From contig CAMLML010000034.1 of NCBI GenBank assembly GCA_946481095.1, forward strand, positions 1 through 44,100: a DNA stretch of 44,100 nt, given 5' to 3'. Each line of letters opens with the position of its first letter. Position 1 is the first letter of the stretch. The stretch is from an uncultured Cellvibrio sp. GTDB taxonomy: Bacteria; Pseudomonadota; Gammaproteobacteria; Pseudomonadales; Cellvibrionaceae. Made by a program: the position numbers and the translations under genes. Below, in pieces: positions 7,099 to 15,273 of this stretch. The notes below the pieces were generated by a model. That model was not told the DNA's origin. It searched no databases and saw only the letters and a list, made by a program, of their open reading frames with translations.

Positions 7099-8244
7099 TC
7101 AATACCGCACAAACTCATCATTATCCGTTGTCATCAATTGCATCAGCTTCGGATGTACAAATAATTTTTCTTTGCCAGCAGGAATTTCCGTTAGCACACC
7201 GATATCTACCAGTTTTTTCAGATAGCCGGATGCAGTTTGCCGTTGGGCGATGTCGGCATCGACCAAGGTTTGTATGCGGCAGTAAGGTTGTTCGAAAATT
7301 TTATCGACCAACTCACGGCTGTATATTTTAGGTAATGCCTGACGAATATAGTGGGCTGTGTGCTCGTTGAGTTCACGCACAGCGCTGATTTTGCGTGTTG
7401 TCCAACTCGCGGTTTCTTTTACGGCGGTGAGCATATAGATCACCCAGTCTTGCCAATTTTGTTCACTCGTCACTTCGCGCAATAAACGGTAGTAATTATT
7501 TTTGTGGCGAAGAATGTAATAACTTAAATACAAAATAGGTAAGGTCAACAAACCCCGTTCGATTAAAAACAAACTGTTTAAGACCCTGCCTGTGCGACCA
7601 TTGCCATCCAAAAATGGATGTATAGCTTCAAACTGGTAATGACAAACTGCCATGCGAATTAAAGGATCCAAATCATCATCAGCATGTAAGTAAGTTTCCC
7701 AATTTCCGAGCAAATCCCGAATAACTTGCTCACCCACTGGTGGTGTATAAACCACTTCTGATGTCGCCGTGTTCATGATGCTGGTACCAGGAATTTTGCG
7801 AATATCCATGCCCATGCCTTTGATAGTGGAGCAAACAGTCACAGCAGTGGATGTGTTGAGTGGCCGATCTTTCAGTGCTTTAAAGCCTTGGTAAAGTGCG
7901 GTTCTATATCGCAAAGCTTCTTTTGTAGCGGGATCGGCCTGCGCCCCTTCGCCATTTTCTGCATATTGAAAGAGGCGGTCATTAGTGGTGACTATGTTTT
8001 CAATCTCCGAACTGTCTTTGGCTTCAAGTAACGGCAGCATGTTGATCAACAAACTTTGATTAGGTAACAACTCCCCTGCTTGTTTGAGTTCTGCCAGTGC
8101 AGCACGCGCACCAATACACGCTTTGAGAATGGGGGCAGTTTCCAAAAATGTATTAGGTGGCAACTTGGGTAAATGGTTGTAAGGCTGATTGGGATTAAAT
8201 GTCATTTGGCTGCTCATGTTTAAAAAATGCAAAAATTTCGACAT
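7099..8244 (-). CDS. Fic-domain adenylyltransferase with N-terminal autoinhibitory helix and C-terminal winged helix
   Basis: Fic enzymes AMPylate Ser, Thr or Tyr of target proteins. The catalytic loop HPFLDGNGRTGR is complete (residues 209-220). The N-terminal Fic_N region carries SSEIEN (residues 78-83), matching the (S/T)xxxE(G/N) inhibitory motif of class II Fic proteins, so activity is intramolecularly restrained and no separate antitoxin is needed. The C-terminal ~60 residues look like a winged helix (DIAQRQTASGYLKKLVDIGVL). The start is uncertain: 8244, 8217 (MSSQMTF) or 8205. It is divergent from the ATPase gene at 8490, and repeated TTTCGACA motifs cover its start. Confidence 0.92.
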   Translation of the reverse strand: MSKFLHFLNMSSQMTFNPNQPYNHLPKLPPNTFLETAPILKACIGARAALAELKQAGELLPNQSLLINMLPLLEAKDSSEIENIVTTNDRLFQYAENGEGAQADPATKEALRYRTALYQGFKALKDRPLNTSTAVTVCSTIKGMGMDIRKIPGTSIMNTATSEVVYTPPVGEQVIRDLLGNWETYLHADDDLDPLIRMAVCHYQFEAIHPFLDGNGRTGRVLNSLFLIERGLLTLPILYLSYYILRHKNNYYRLLREVTSEQNWQDWVIYMLTAVKETASWTTRKISAVRELNEHTAHYIRQALPKIYSRELVDKIFEQPYCRIQTLVDADIAQRQTASGYLKKLVDIGVLTEIPAGKEKLFVHPKLMQLMTTDNDEFVRY

Positions 8245-8314
8245 GAGTAGAGGTTATGTCGATTGCATAAACATGTCCAGCATCTTATGTCGAAAAAACT
8301 CACTTTTTTCGACA
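8236..8314. promoter_or_regulatory. Cluster of TTTCGACA / TGTCGAAA motifs upstream of and over the fic start
   Basis: TTTCGACA occurs at 8236-8243, overlapping the annotated ATG. TGTCGA lies at 8257-8262. A perfect 11-bp inverted repeat, TGTCGAAAAAA (8288-8298) and TTTTTTCGACA (8304-8314), lies upstream. Multiple copies in both orientations at a promoter suggest an operator, perhaps for the Fic protein's own winged-helix domain. A hairpin in RNA is the alternative. Confidence 0.5.
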
Positions 8315-8397
8315 CGAAGGAAACCATATGTACAGATTTTTCAGTTTTCTAACCATATCGACCACCTCATTACACTTTGCTCCATAGAGCCTCTCAC

Positions 8398-8475
8398 TTT
8401 TATGCGCATAAAAATGCAGAAAATTACATTTTTATGCGCATAAAAATGTGTTAATTTGCATTTTTCTGCGGATAA
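8398..8475. promoter_or_regulatory. Three phased palindromic operator-like sites upstream of the AAA_14 ATPase
   Basis: Three copies of a TTTTATGCGCATAAAA-type palindrome precede the ATPase start at 8490. Site 1 is 8398-8413 (16 bp perfect). Site 2 is 8426-8449 (24 bp perfect). Site 3 is degenerate, TTTTTCTGCGGATAA at 8461-8475. Centre-to-centre spacing is 32 bp both times, about three helical turns, so all lie on one DNA face. This is what a cooperative dimeric repressor array looks like. The regulator is not identified. Confidence 0.7.
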
Positions 8476-8489
8476 CTCTTGGGTGAGCT

Positions 8490-9803
8490 ATGCAACGCTT
8501 GTTAGTGGAACAGTTAATTGAATGGAAAAATCGCGACCAGCGAAAGCCATTGTTGATTGATGGTGCCCGACAGACAGGTAAAACCTATCTATTGCAACAA
8601 CTTCTGGGGCGTGAATTTGAGCGAGTGTTGCGGGTGGATTTTTTGGAAAGCCCACAGCTGGCCGACGCCTTTGCCGGGTCTCTTGCACCAGTCGATATAG
8701 TCGGCAATCTCGAATTGTTAACGGGGCAGATGTTTAATCCAGCCACTGATTTGTTGATTCTGGATGAAATCGGCGAGTGTTCGCGTGCAGTGACCTCCTT
8801 GAAATATTTTGCCGAAAAAACACCGGATTGGTTTGTTGCGGCCAGCGGTTCCAATATCGGTTTATTGAATTCATTTCCGGTAGGCAAAGTAGAACAATTT
8901 ATTTTACGGCCTTTAAATTTTCGGGAATTTTTATGGGCCGCCAACGAGCCTGCTTTGGTTAAAGCATTTGACGCACAAACCAATAGCGCTGCTGCACATA
9001 GCAAACTGTTCGACAAATTAACCGATTATTATTTTACCGGTGGCATGCCGGAAGCGGTGGCTCGATGGTTCGCCAATCCCGATGAAAGTTTGTTGGAACG
9101 GGTACAGGCCGTGCAAAAAATTCACGCGGATTTAATCAATGGCTATAAACGCGATTTTGGTAAATATGCAGGAAAATTTGATGCGCAATTAATTGAAGCG
9201 GTTTTCAGCAATATTCCGTCACAGTTATCGGCGGTGGTTGATGAATCGGTGAAGCGATTTAAATTTAAAGGCATTGCTGAACGCAAATCCCGTTATGCGG
9301 AATTTGAAAGCGCAATTAACTGGTTACATCAATGCCGCATGTTGTTAAAAAATTATCCGGTTGAAGGCATTGTCAGAACGCCATTGGCGGCGTATCAAAA
9401 AGAAAATCTGGTGAAGTTATTTTTATTTGATGTGGGGTTGCTGAATCATTTGTTAAATACCGGCTACCTTGAAATCAAACAGCAGGCTTATGAATATAAA
9501 GGCTATATTGCAGAAAATTTTGTGCAGCAAGAATTAGCGGTGTTGGGAATTGAACCAGCTTATTCCTGGTCGGATGCGCGTGCTGAAATTGAATTTATTA
9601 TCAGTAATCAACAAGGACTGTTAGTGCCTGTTGAAGTCAAAAGCGGTAAGCGTACTCGCGCAAGATCATTGCAATCCTATATTGATAAATGTAACCCGCA
9701 CAAAACAATTAAACTTACCGGCACCCAAGGTTCAGGGCCAGAAGAAAGCGTGCATATCGTCATGCCGCTTTACTATGTCGGGTTTGTGTTACAACAACTT
9801 TGA
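8490..9803 (+). CDS. AAA_14/DUF4143 ATP-binding protein
   Basis: The 437-residue protein has Walker A GARQTGKT (residues 25-32) and Walker B DLLILDEI (87-94), followed by the conserved sensor part AASGSNIGLL. It ends with the DUF4143 nuclease-like region (AEIEFIISNQQG, LVPVEVKSGKRTRARSL), where the E-x-K of VEVKSG matches a PD-(D/E)xK-type core. Proteins of this family are widespread in bacteria and archaea and poorly understood. Three phased palindromes lie directly upstream. The gene converges with the binding protein at 9819, with 15 bp between them. Confidence 0.92.
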   Translation: MQRLLVEQLIEWKNRDQRKPLLIDGARQTGKTYLLQQLLGREFERVLRVDFLESPQLADAFAGSLAPVDIVGNLELLTGQMFNPATDLLILDEIGECSRAVTSLKYFAEKTPDWFVAASGSNIGLLNSFPVGKVEQFILRPLNFREFLWAANEPALVKAFDAQTNSAAAHSKLFDKLTDYYFTGGMPEAVARWFANPDESLLERVQAVQKIHADLINGYKRDFGKYAGKFDAQLIEAVFSNIPSQLSAVVDESVKRFKFKGIAERKSRYAEFESAINWLHQCRMLLKNYPVEGIVRTPLAAYQKENLVKLFLFDVGLLNHLLNTGYLEIKQQAYEYKGYIAENFVQQELAVLGIEPAYSWSDARAEIEFIISNQQGLLVPVEVKSGKRTRARSLQSYIDKCNPHKTIKLTGTQGSGPEESVHIVMPLYYVGFVLQQL

Positions 9804-9818
9804 TCAGACTAAAAACAA

Positions 9819-10670
9819 TCACAGTTTTTTAGGATCAATCCAATATTCTGCGCGATCAACTGGAGTTTCGGGTGAATTGAAGAGGTTGTCCAAAGGAATC
9901 ACGATTCGGTTTTTTAAATTTCCCCTGGCAATGGCTTCTTGTACGTTTGGGGAACTTAAAAATATTTTTTCAAACGAACCATCGGCAATGGCCATATCCA
10001 GCCCTCGTTCCAATTCGCGAGCCAGTGCTTTGTTGTTTTTATTGACGAAAAAATAAAAATCCATTTTGTAAACCAGCATCAAACTTTCTTCTACGGTTAA
10101 AGCAAGTTGGGTGCGGCTGGTAATTTCAGAAAAAGGTTCAAATACTGCTCGCGGAAAAGCATCAAAACGTGCGCCATCCAACATATAAAATAAATTCTGA
10201 TATTTCATTGTTTTGACGACTTTCAGTTGGTTGGCTTCCAGTATTTTAGTGTCTACCCATGCCGTTCCCTGACCAAGAGCAACCTTACGCAAATCATCAA
10301 TATTTTTAATGCCGTTAAATTTTGCTTGCTCGCCTTTGCGAATAATTAAAATTCGATGACCTAACAAACCTTTGTACAAAGGTACGCGGACAGGTTCCAT
10401 AATCTCTTCCAGTTCCTTGCTTGCTCCTGCCCACATGATATCCAGAGAACCATTTTTAACACCTTCTTCCTGACGAACCTGTGTCATATCACCTGTAACA
10501 GGAACCAATTCGTACTTTTTGCCCAGATGATCCAGTGAGAGCTTCAACATACCCACACAGTAGGCAACGGTTGGGTCAGCTGTATCGCTATATCTCAAGG
10601 TGAGTGGATAGCTTTGCAGCGGCAACAGAAGAAAAATAATCAATGCTGCAAACAAAGTAATTCTTTTCAT
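9819..10670 (-). CDS. Periplasmic solute-binding protein (family 3-like), orphan
   Basis: The ATG at 10670 is preferred: AGGTG lies 8 bp upstream, and it gives a clean signal peptide (MKRITLFAALIIFLLLPLQSYP). The alternative GTG is at 10679. The mature protein of about 260 residues has the type-2 periplasmic-binding fold pattern: LTLRYSDTADPTVAY, DIMWAGASKE, LGQGTAWVDTKIL, and a late MDFYFFVNK / LERGLDMAIADGSFEKI section. No permease or ATPase is adjacent, so it may feed a remote transporter or act as a sensor. The ligand is unknown. Confidence 0.82.
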   Translation of the reverse strand: MKRITLFAALIIFLLLPLQSYPLTLRYSDTADPTVAYCVGMLKLSLDHLGKKYELVPVTGDMTQVRQEEGVKNGSLDIMWAGASKELEEIMEPVRVPLYKGLLGHRILIIRKGEQAKFNGIKNIDDLRKVALGQGTAWVDTKILEANQLKVVKTMKYQNLFYMLDGARFDAFPRAVFEPFSEITSRTQLALTVEESLMLVYKMDFYFFVNKNNKALARELERGLDMAIADGSFEKIFLSSPNVQEAIARGNLKNRIVIPLDNLFNSPETPVDRAEYWIDPKKL

Positions 10671-10892
10671 TTGAATCACCTGACGAGTGTTATATCAGTA
10701 TAGTTTTGATTTTCATTGGCGCATTTATAATTGCGATGAAAAAATGATTTTTCATCTGGAAATTTATGCTTTTGGTTTTACTTATAGGATTAAGTTTGAA
10801 CAATCAAACTTGTTAGACGGGTTGAGCATGGAATAACAGAATTTAAATCATTTGAGACTTTTGCACGAATCTATTTTTGTTTAATTTCACCT

Positions 10893-10920
10893 CGTCATCC
10901 CTGCGAAGGCAGGGATCCAG
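10893..10920. repeat. REP-like palindrome, CGTCATCCCTGCGAAGGCAGGGATCCAG class
   Basis: TCCCTGCGAAGGCAGGGA forms a hairpin within the 263-bp gap between the binding-protein gene and the Mn exporter gene. It resembles the common bacterial dispersed repeat with a GTCATxCC...GGxATCCAG frame. It differs from the GTAG-type REPs at 1653 and 2293. Nothing else is recognisable in this gap. Confidence 0.65.
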
Positions 10921-10942
10921 CTTTTGATTTCATTGACATTTT

Positions 10943-11533
10943 TTACGGACTAAAAAATGAAAAATCAGGATTCAATATTGCCAGCAAAGTGATAACGGCC
11001 AAACAAGCAAAAATGGCGGCGGCAATTCCATGAACCCATTTCATGGAAATTTTTGCAGCGAATTTATCGCCGAGAAAAACAGCGGGAACATCCGCAATTA
11101 ACATTCCTAATGTAGTACCCATCACCACCAAAATGGCAGATGAATAATGTGCTGCCATAGCAACAGTAGCGACTTGTGTTTTATCACCCATTTCAGCGAG
11201 AAAAAAAGTAATAAATGTTGCGCCAAAAATTCCCAGACTTTGGGCAATTTTGGTTTCCTCTTCTTCAATCTTATCGGGAATTAATGTCCAGATTGCCATC
11301 GCAATAAAAGAGACCGCCAAAATCCAGGCCAATATTTGCGGGTTGACATGAGCGGTGATCCAAACGCCCAAAGCACCGGCAATACCGTGATTAACCAGTG
11401 TGGCGAATAATATTCCGATAATAATTGGCACAGGTTTTTTAAATCGTGCCGCCAAAATAAAGGCGAGTAGTTGGGTTTTGTCACCCATCTCTGCAAGCGC
11501 AACAACGCCTGTAGAAACTAAAAATGATTCCAT
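10943..11533 (-). CDS. mneA: TMEM165/GDT1 (UPF0016) family Mn2+ exporter, MneA-like
   Basis: The 196-residue membrane protein is a tandem duplication of a three-helix unit. Each half carries the family's E-x-G-D-K-T motif: AEMGDKTQLLA near residue 15 and AEMGDKTQVAT near residue 115. Characterised bacterial homologues export Mn2+, and eukaryotic ones handle Mn2+/Ca2+ in the Golgi. It begins 11 bp after ispA and is probably co-transcribed with xseB-ispA. No yybP-ykoY manganese riboswitch fits in that short gap. The symbol is by analogy. Confidence 0.9.
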   Translation of the reverse strand: MESFLVSTGVVALAEMGDKTQLLAFILAARFKKPVPIIIGILFATLVNHGIAGALGVWITAHVNPQILAWILAVSFIAMAIWTLIPDKIEEEETKIAQSLGIFGATFITFFLAEMGDKTQVATVAMAAHYSSAILVVMGTTLGMLIADVPAVFLGDKFAAKISMKWVHGIAAAIFACLAVITLLAILNPDFSFFSP

Positions 11534-11543
11534 AAATTGTTAA

Positions 11544-12440
11544 CTAATAAGTGCGACCAATAATATAAGCAGCCAGATGTCGCAAATGATTGGCCGAGTC
11601 ACCAAACATCTGCAACGCATTCAGTGCATCCTGATACAGCCCTTGCGCTTTTTGTTGCGCAGCATCCAACCCCAATAAAGAAACATAAGTGGGTTTGTTA
11701 TGGGCTATATCGGCGCCTTGTTGTTTCCCCAGAGTGGCGGTGTCTGTAGTGACATCCAGAATATCGTCCTGAACCTGAAAGGCCAGACCTATGGCGGCGG
11801 CATATTTATCCAGATCAACCAACTGTTGCAGATCAGCGCCAGCAGCTAATCCCCCCATGCGCACACTGGCACGAATCAGGGCGCCGGTTTTATGCCTATG
11901 CATATTTTCCAGCTGATCAAGCGTTAATTGTTGATTGACGGCGGCGAGGTCTATGGCTTGACCCAATACCATGCCCTCTGCGCCCGATCCCCAGGCCAGG
12001 GTTTTGATCAGTTCAAGCTGAATGTCAGACGAAAATGGCGTGCGGGTGAGTAACTCAAATGCCAGGGTTTGTAATCCATCCCCGGCCAAAATTGCGGTGG
12101 CCTCGTTGTAAGCGATGTGACACGTGGGTTTGCCTCGACGCAAATTGTCATCATCCATTGCGGGTAAATCATCGTGAACCAGACTGTAGGAATGCAGGCA
12201 CTCGAGTGCGCAAGCTATAGGGTCAATGCCTCGTAAATCCTGTTGTGGATTAACTGCCAGCGCCGAGGCATAAGTCAAAACCGGCCGTACCCGCTTGCCG
12301 CCGTTAAATAAACTGTAACGCATAGCGCTGCGCAAACGAGTTGGATCCTGATGTTCGGGAAAAGCAAGATCCAGCGTTTGTTCAACGCGGTCACGACAGG
12401 TCGCCATGAAATCTGAAAATTCTATCGCCGGAATGGTCAT
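11544..12440 (-). CDS. ispA: Farnesyl diphosphate synthase (short-chain polyprenyl synthase)
   Basis: The enzyme condenses IPP with DMAPP/GPP to farnesyl diphosphate. The first Asp-rich motif is HDDLPAMDDD, followed by RRGKPT. The second is QVQDDILDVT with downstream GKQQGADIAHNKPTY. The 298 residues fit bacterial IspA. The ATG at 12440 overlaps the xseB stop by one base (TGATG), so that start is preferred to the TTG one codon earlier. The usual gammaproteobacterial follower, dxs, is absent here. Confidence 0.96.
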   Translation of the reverse strand: MTIPAIEFSDFMATCRDRVEQTLDLAFPEHQDPTRLRSAMRYSLFNGGKRVRPVLTYASALAVNPQQDLRGIDPIACALECLHSYSLVHDDLPAMDDDNLRRGKPTCHIAYNEATAILAGDGLQTLAFELLTRTPFSSDIQLELIKTLAWGSGAEGMVLGQAIDLAAVNQQLTLDQLENMHRHKTGALIRASVRMGGLAAGADLQQLVDLDKYAAAIGLAFQVQDDILDVTTDTATLGKQQGADIAHNKPTYVSLLGLDAAQQKAQGLYQDALNALQMFGDSANHLRHLAAYIIGRTY

Positions 12441-12685
12441 CAATCATCGTCCTGATCGGGCTCGAAGGCTTCGAGGCGGAATTGATCATTTTCTTCAATC
12501 AATAAATTCACTTGTTGTTCTGCTTCTGCCAATCGGGTCTGGCATTCGCGCGTCAGGGATATACCTTTTTGAAAAGCTTCAAGTGATTCTTCAAGGCTCA
12601 TATCACCCTGTTCCATTCGATTAACCAGTTCTTCAAGTGCTTTGAGGGATTGTTCGAAATCCACAGTTTTCTTTTTAGGCGGCAT
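12440..12685 (-). CDS. xseB: Exodeoxyribonuclease VII small subunit
   Basis: The 81 residues match the family throughout: [29 protein letters not shown] and [22 protein letters not shown], two helices that bind the large subunit XseA. The tail is acidic (EPDQDDD). The complex degrades single-stranded DNA in both directions. It is the first gene of xseB-ispA and overlaps ispA by 1 bp, the classic arrangement. xseA is not in the window. Confidence 0.96.
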   Translation of the reverse strand: MPPKKKTVDFEQSLKALEELVNRMEQGDMSLEESLEAFQKGISLTRECQTRLAEAEQQVNLLIEENDQFRLEAFEPDQDDD

Positions 12686-12915
12686 AACAGGTTCCGACAG
12701 ATTAAAAGGCCAGCGATTATAAACCCGGAAGCCTGTGTTGATGGCGGCCTTGTGAGATATTTCCTACAAAAATTACAGACATTCGCCACTGGTGGGGAAA
12801 CAGCCATACATCAATAATGGCCTCGCCCAGTCGGATGGGGCCATTCGCAAGGAATGAATGCAATTTCGCAAGGATTATGGATTCATGCAGCTGGCCTGGG
12901 AAAGCTAACATCCTG

Positions 12916-12957
12916 AAAACCCCGCTCACGCCCCTCGTGACGCGGGGTTTTGATTTT
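12916..12957 (-). terminator. Rho-independent terminator ending the lipid gene cluster
   Basis: Read on the minus strand, AAAACCCCGCGTCACG pairs with CGTGAGCGGGGTTTT, with a short GC-rich loop and a T-run. It lies 12 bp beyond the desaturase stop at 12969, so it closes the nine-gene cluster. The plus strand also has a T-run, so it could work in both directions. The rest of the 12686-12968 gap holds no convincing gene. Confidence 0.85.
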
Positions 12958-12968
12958 TCAGGCATAGA

Positions 12969-14054
12969 TTAATTGCTATATTGACTACCCATTTTTTTCA
13001 AAAATTGTTGTTGGGCTTTTACCAATTCGGGATAAGTGATTTTTCGATAAGGTAAATTAAATTCTTTGGCCAGATTTTCAATTCTTGTTGCCAATTCCGG
13101 ATAATGGCGATTACAAAATCCAGGCAACAAATGATGGGTGAGATGTAAATCCAGCCCGCCTAAAAAATAATTTATCCAACGCGGATCAGGTTGCCAGTCA
13201 CAGGCAGTCAGAAATGCATGCCGATGCCAGGAATGAGGAATTCTATTTTGACTATCGGCTTGAAAAAATTCGACATCTGCCCAGTGGGTTCCCAATATCA
13301 TCAGGACTAAAAAAGCCGATACCAGCATTTGGGCGCACAAATAAATCAGCAGGATTTTCCATAGCGCCAAATTCACCACCAATGCAGGAATCACAATCAA
13401 TAAAGTCACGTGAGCAGTTTTCAAACTAAAAAACTTTAACCAATAACCGGGCTTTTTCAAATACGAAAATTTTTGCAAAGGTGTTTTCTGAAATCTATCC
13501 AGCCAATCCGAAACCCAGCACAAATAGGTTAACGAAATTGCTGCGACCAGTGGCCAATAATATTGCTGATATTGATACTGTGGTGCCCATTTATGAAAAG
13601 GTGCTTGTCGCAACGCGGGATTGGGTTCCATATCCAGATCATAGTGTTCGATATTGGGGTAAGTGTGATGAAAATGCACGTGACGCAAAGTCCAATAATC
13701 CGGATCAGTGCCCATAGGAATGGAACAAAGAGCCATTAACCAACGATTGGCTGATGGCTTACGAAATACACTGCCATGTGATGCATCGTGTGAAGCATTC
13801 ATCGATAACAACATAGCGAACCAAAAAAACAAACAATAAAAAATGATGTAAGTGAATGTAGAGTGAGTATCGAGCGCTGCGAAATAAAATCCATAAGCTG
13901 CTAATGCCAACAAGAATAATTTCAGCAGAAAAATGCCATTGGCAAAACGATGGTCTTGTCGTTGATCCAAATACTCTTGAACCGATTTTTTTAAAGCATC
14001 TGCAAAAGCTTTATCGGTTTCTTTGTTAAATTCGAGAGCGGCTAATGATTTCAT
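12969..14054 (-). CDS. Membrane fatty acid desaturase (last gene of lipid cluster)
   Basis: This is a di-iron membrane desaturase/hydroxylase (FA_desaturase family). Counted from the ATG at 14054 (361 residues), its three His boxes are HDASH (89-93), HVHFHH (125-130) and HLTHH (304-308), with several hydrophobic segments between. The upstream AAGGGG at the ATG supports this start; an earlier in-frame ATG at 14114 lies inside a repeat and is unlikely. It is separated from the previous cluster gene by the inverted repeat at 14070-14187. It probably introduces a double bond or hydroxyl into an acyl chain of the pathway product. The substrate is unknown. Confidence 0.93.
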   Translation of the reverse strand: MKSLAALEFNKETDKAFADALKKSVQEYLDQRQDHRFANGIFLLKLFLLALAAYGFYFAALDTHSTFTYIIFYCLFFWFAMLLSMNASHDASHGSVFRKPSANRWLMALCSIPMGTDPDYWTLRHVHFHHTYPNIEHYDLDMEPNPALRQAPFHKWAPQYQYQQYYWPLVAAISLTYLCWVSDWLDRFQKTPLQKFSYLKKPGYWLKFFSLKTAHVTLLIVIPALVVNLALWKILLIYLCAQMLVSAFLVLMILGTHWADVEFFQADSQNRIPHSWHRHAFLTACDWQPDPRWINYFLGGLDLHLTHHLLPGFCNRHYPELATRIENLAKEFNLPYRKITYPELVKAQQQFLKKMGSQYSN

Positions 14055-14069
14055 TTTTTCCCCTTGTAA

Positions 14070-14187
14070 AACCTTACTCCACCCTAGCCCTCCCCTTGGC
14101 AGGGGAGGGAACAAATTACACTCCGCAAAAAAGCAGGGAATAAAGTCCCTCCCCCTGCCAAGGGGGAGGTTAGGAGGGGGTAAGGCT
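14070..14187. repeat. Long imperfect inverted repeat (GC-rich REPIN/MITE-like)
   Basis: The left arm (14070-14110) contains CCCTCCCCTTGGCAGGGGAG. The right arm (14146-14187) contains CCTCCCCCTGCCAAGGGGGA and continues as a complementary copy of the left arm's outer part. Each arm is itself palindromic, and they are separated by about 35 bp. The element lies between the hydroxylase and the desaturase genes. It supplies the last codons and stop of the former (LTPS, stop at 14170). A strong RNA structure here could reduce readthrough into the desaturase gene. Confidence 0.8.
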
Positions 14188-15273
14188 TTTAAAATTAACT
14201 AAATATCGCAACCCCCAAATTCCCGACAATATCAACAAAGGCACACAAGCCAATAATATCGGATCAAGATGCTGTAACCACACTATTTGGTAAATTGGAA
14301 AAACAAAACAAAAAATAATCCAACCTGTTAAACCCCAAATTCTTTTATCCGACATGCCACCAATCAAAAACATGCCGATAAATAATGCTGCAAATAAATT
14401 CCATTCATGAGCAACAGGAGCCTGACCTTGAATATACACATAAAAAATCGAGAGTATAAAAAGTGAAATCCCGGCGAATCCAATATAGGTTTGAGACAAT
14501 TGCACTGGATGATTATTTTCGGGAAAACGTTTTTTAATCCATTTCATCAAGGGTTGATGATTAAACCAAACCGGGTTGTGACTGGGAATGCCACTTTTCA
14601 AACCTATGCGGTCATCTATATCGTCACGCAGTTCCTGAAAGCTGCCGAAGAGTTTATCCCAAAGTAAAAACGTACCACCAAAGTTTTTATCGATATACAG
14701 CGGATGCAATCCATGATGCACTTTGTGATTGGCGGGGGTGATAAAGAGCTTATCAAGAATGCCGGATTTTTTAATTAATCCATTGTGATTATAAAATTGC
14801 ACTGTGTAATGAACAGATGAGACAACCACGAAAATTTCCAAAGGCAATCCCAATAAGGCCAAAGGCGCAATAAATGGAAAATTGGTGAGTGACGAATACC
14901 AGGAATTACGCACCGCTAAAGTCAAATTAAATTCTTCGCCTTGATGATGCACATGGTGTACTGCCCACAGGATTGGAATTTTATGATGCAATCTGTGCAT
15001 CCAGTAAAAGCAAAAATCCCAGGCGATAAAACCAAAAATCCATTGCCAGATAACAGGCAATTGATCAACAAGATGCAAATTGGCATGTGCCAATAAAAAT
15101 GCGAATCCGGCGATTTCCAAACTGCGAAATAACAACATCACCAAATGGCCGGAATTTAAATTGGCGATCATTTCTACCCAGGGGATGGTTTTACGTTGAG
15201 CATATTTGGCAACGACCACTTCCAATAAAATCATTGCCAACATAAATACATAAGCATAGGCAAATTGTGTCAT
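14170..15273 (-). CDS. Fatty acid hydroxylase / sterol desaturase superfamily membrane enzyme
   Basis: The 367-residue membrane protein belongs to the di-iron fatty acid hydroxylase superfamily (PF04116). Its His clusters are HRLHH (93-97), HHVHH (106-110) and NHKVHHG (182-188), with HY at 155-156, all intact. The C-terminal third is an extra set of membrane helices, as in alkylglycerol-monooxygenase-like members. The start overlaps the stop of the PAP2 gene by 4 bp (ATGA). The last residues are encoded by the inverted repeat at 14146-14187. It likely hydroxylates an acyl or long-chain base part of the cluster's lipid; the substrate is inferred. Confidence 0.93.
   Translation of the reverse strand: MTQFAYAYVFMLAMILLEVVVAKYAQRKTIPWVEMIANLNSGHLVMLLFRSLEIAGFAFLLAHANLHLVDQLPVIWQWIFGFIAWDFCFYWMHRLHHKIPILWAVHHVHHQGEEFNLTLAVRNSWYSSLTNFPFIAPLALLGLPLEIFVVVSSVHYTVQFYNHNGLIKKSGILDKLFITPANHKVHHGLHPLYIDKNFGGTFLLWDKLFGSFQELRDDIDDRIGLKSGIPSHNPVWFNHQPLMKWIKKRFPENNHPVQLSQTYIGFAGISLFILSIFYVYIQGQAPVAHEWNLFAALFIGMFLIGGMSDKRIWGLTGWIIFCFVFPIYQIVWLQHLDPILLACVPLLILSGIWGLRYLVNFKSLTPS

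Noticed and set aside
12717..12965. Minus-strand 82-codon ORF between the desaturase and xseB
   Set aside because: It begins inside the terminator hairpin, has no ribosome site, and its composition is unlike a real protein.
14054..14114. 20-residue N-terminal extension of the desaturase from an ATG at 14114
   Set aside because: The extension (MFPPLPRGGLGWSK...) is encoded by the inverted repeat; AAGGGG precedes the ATG at 14054 instead.
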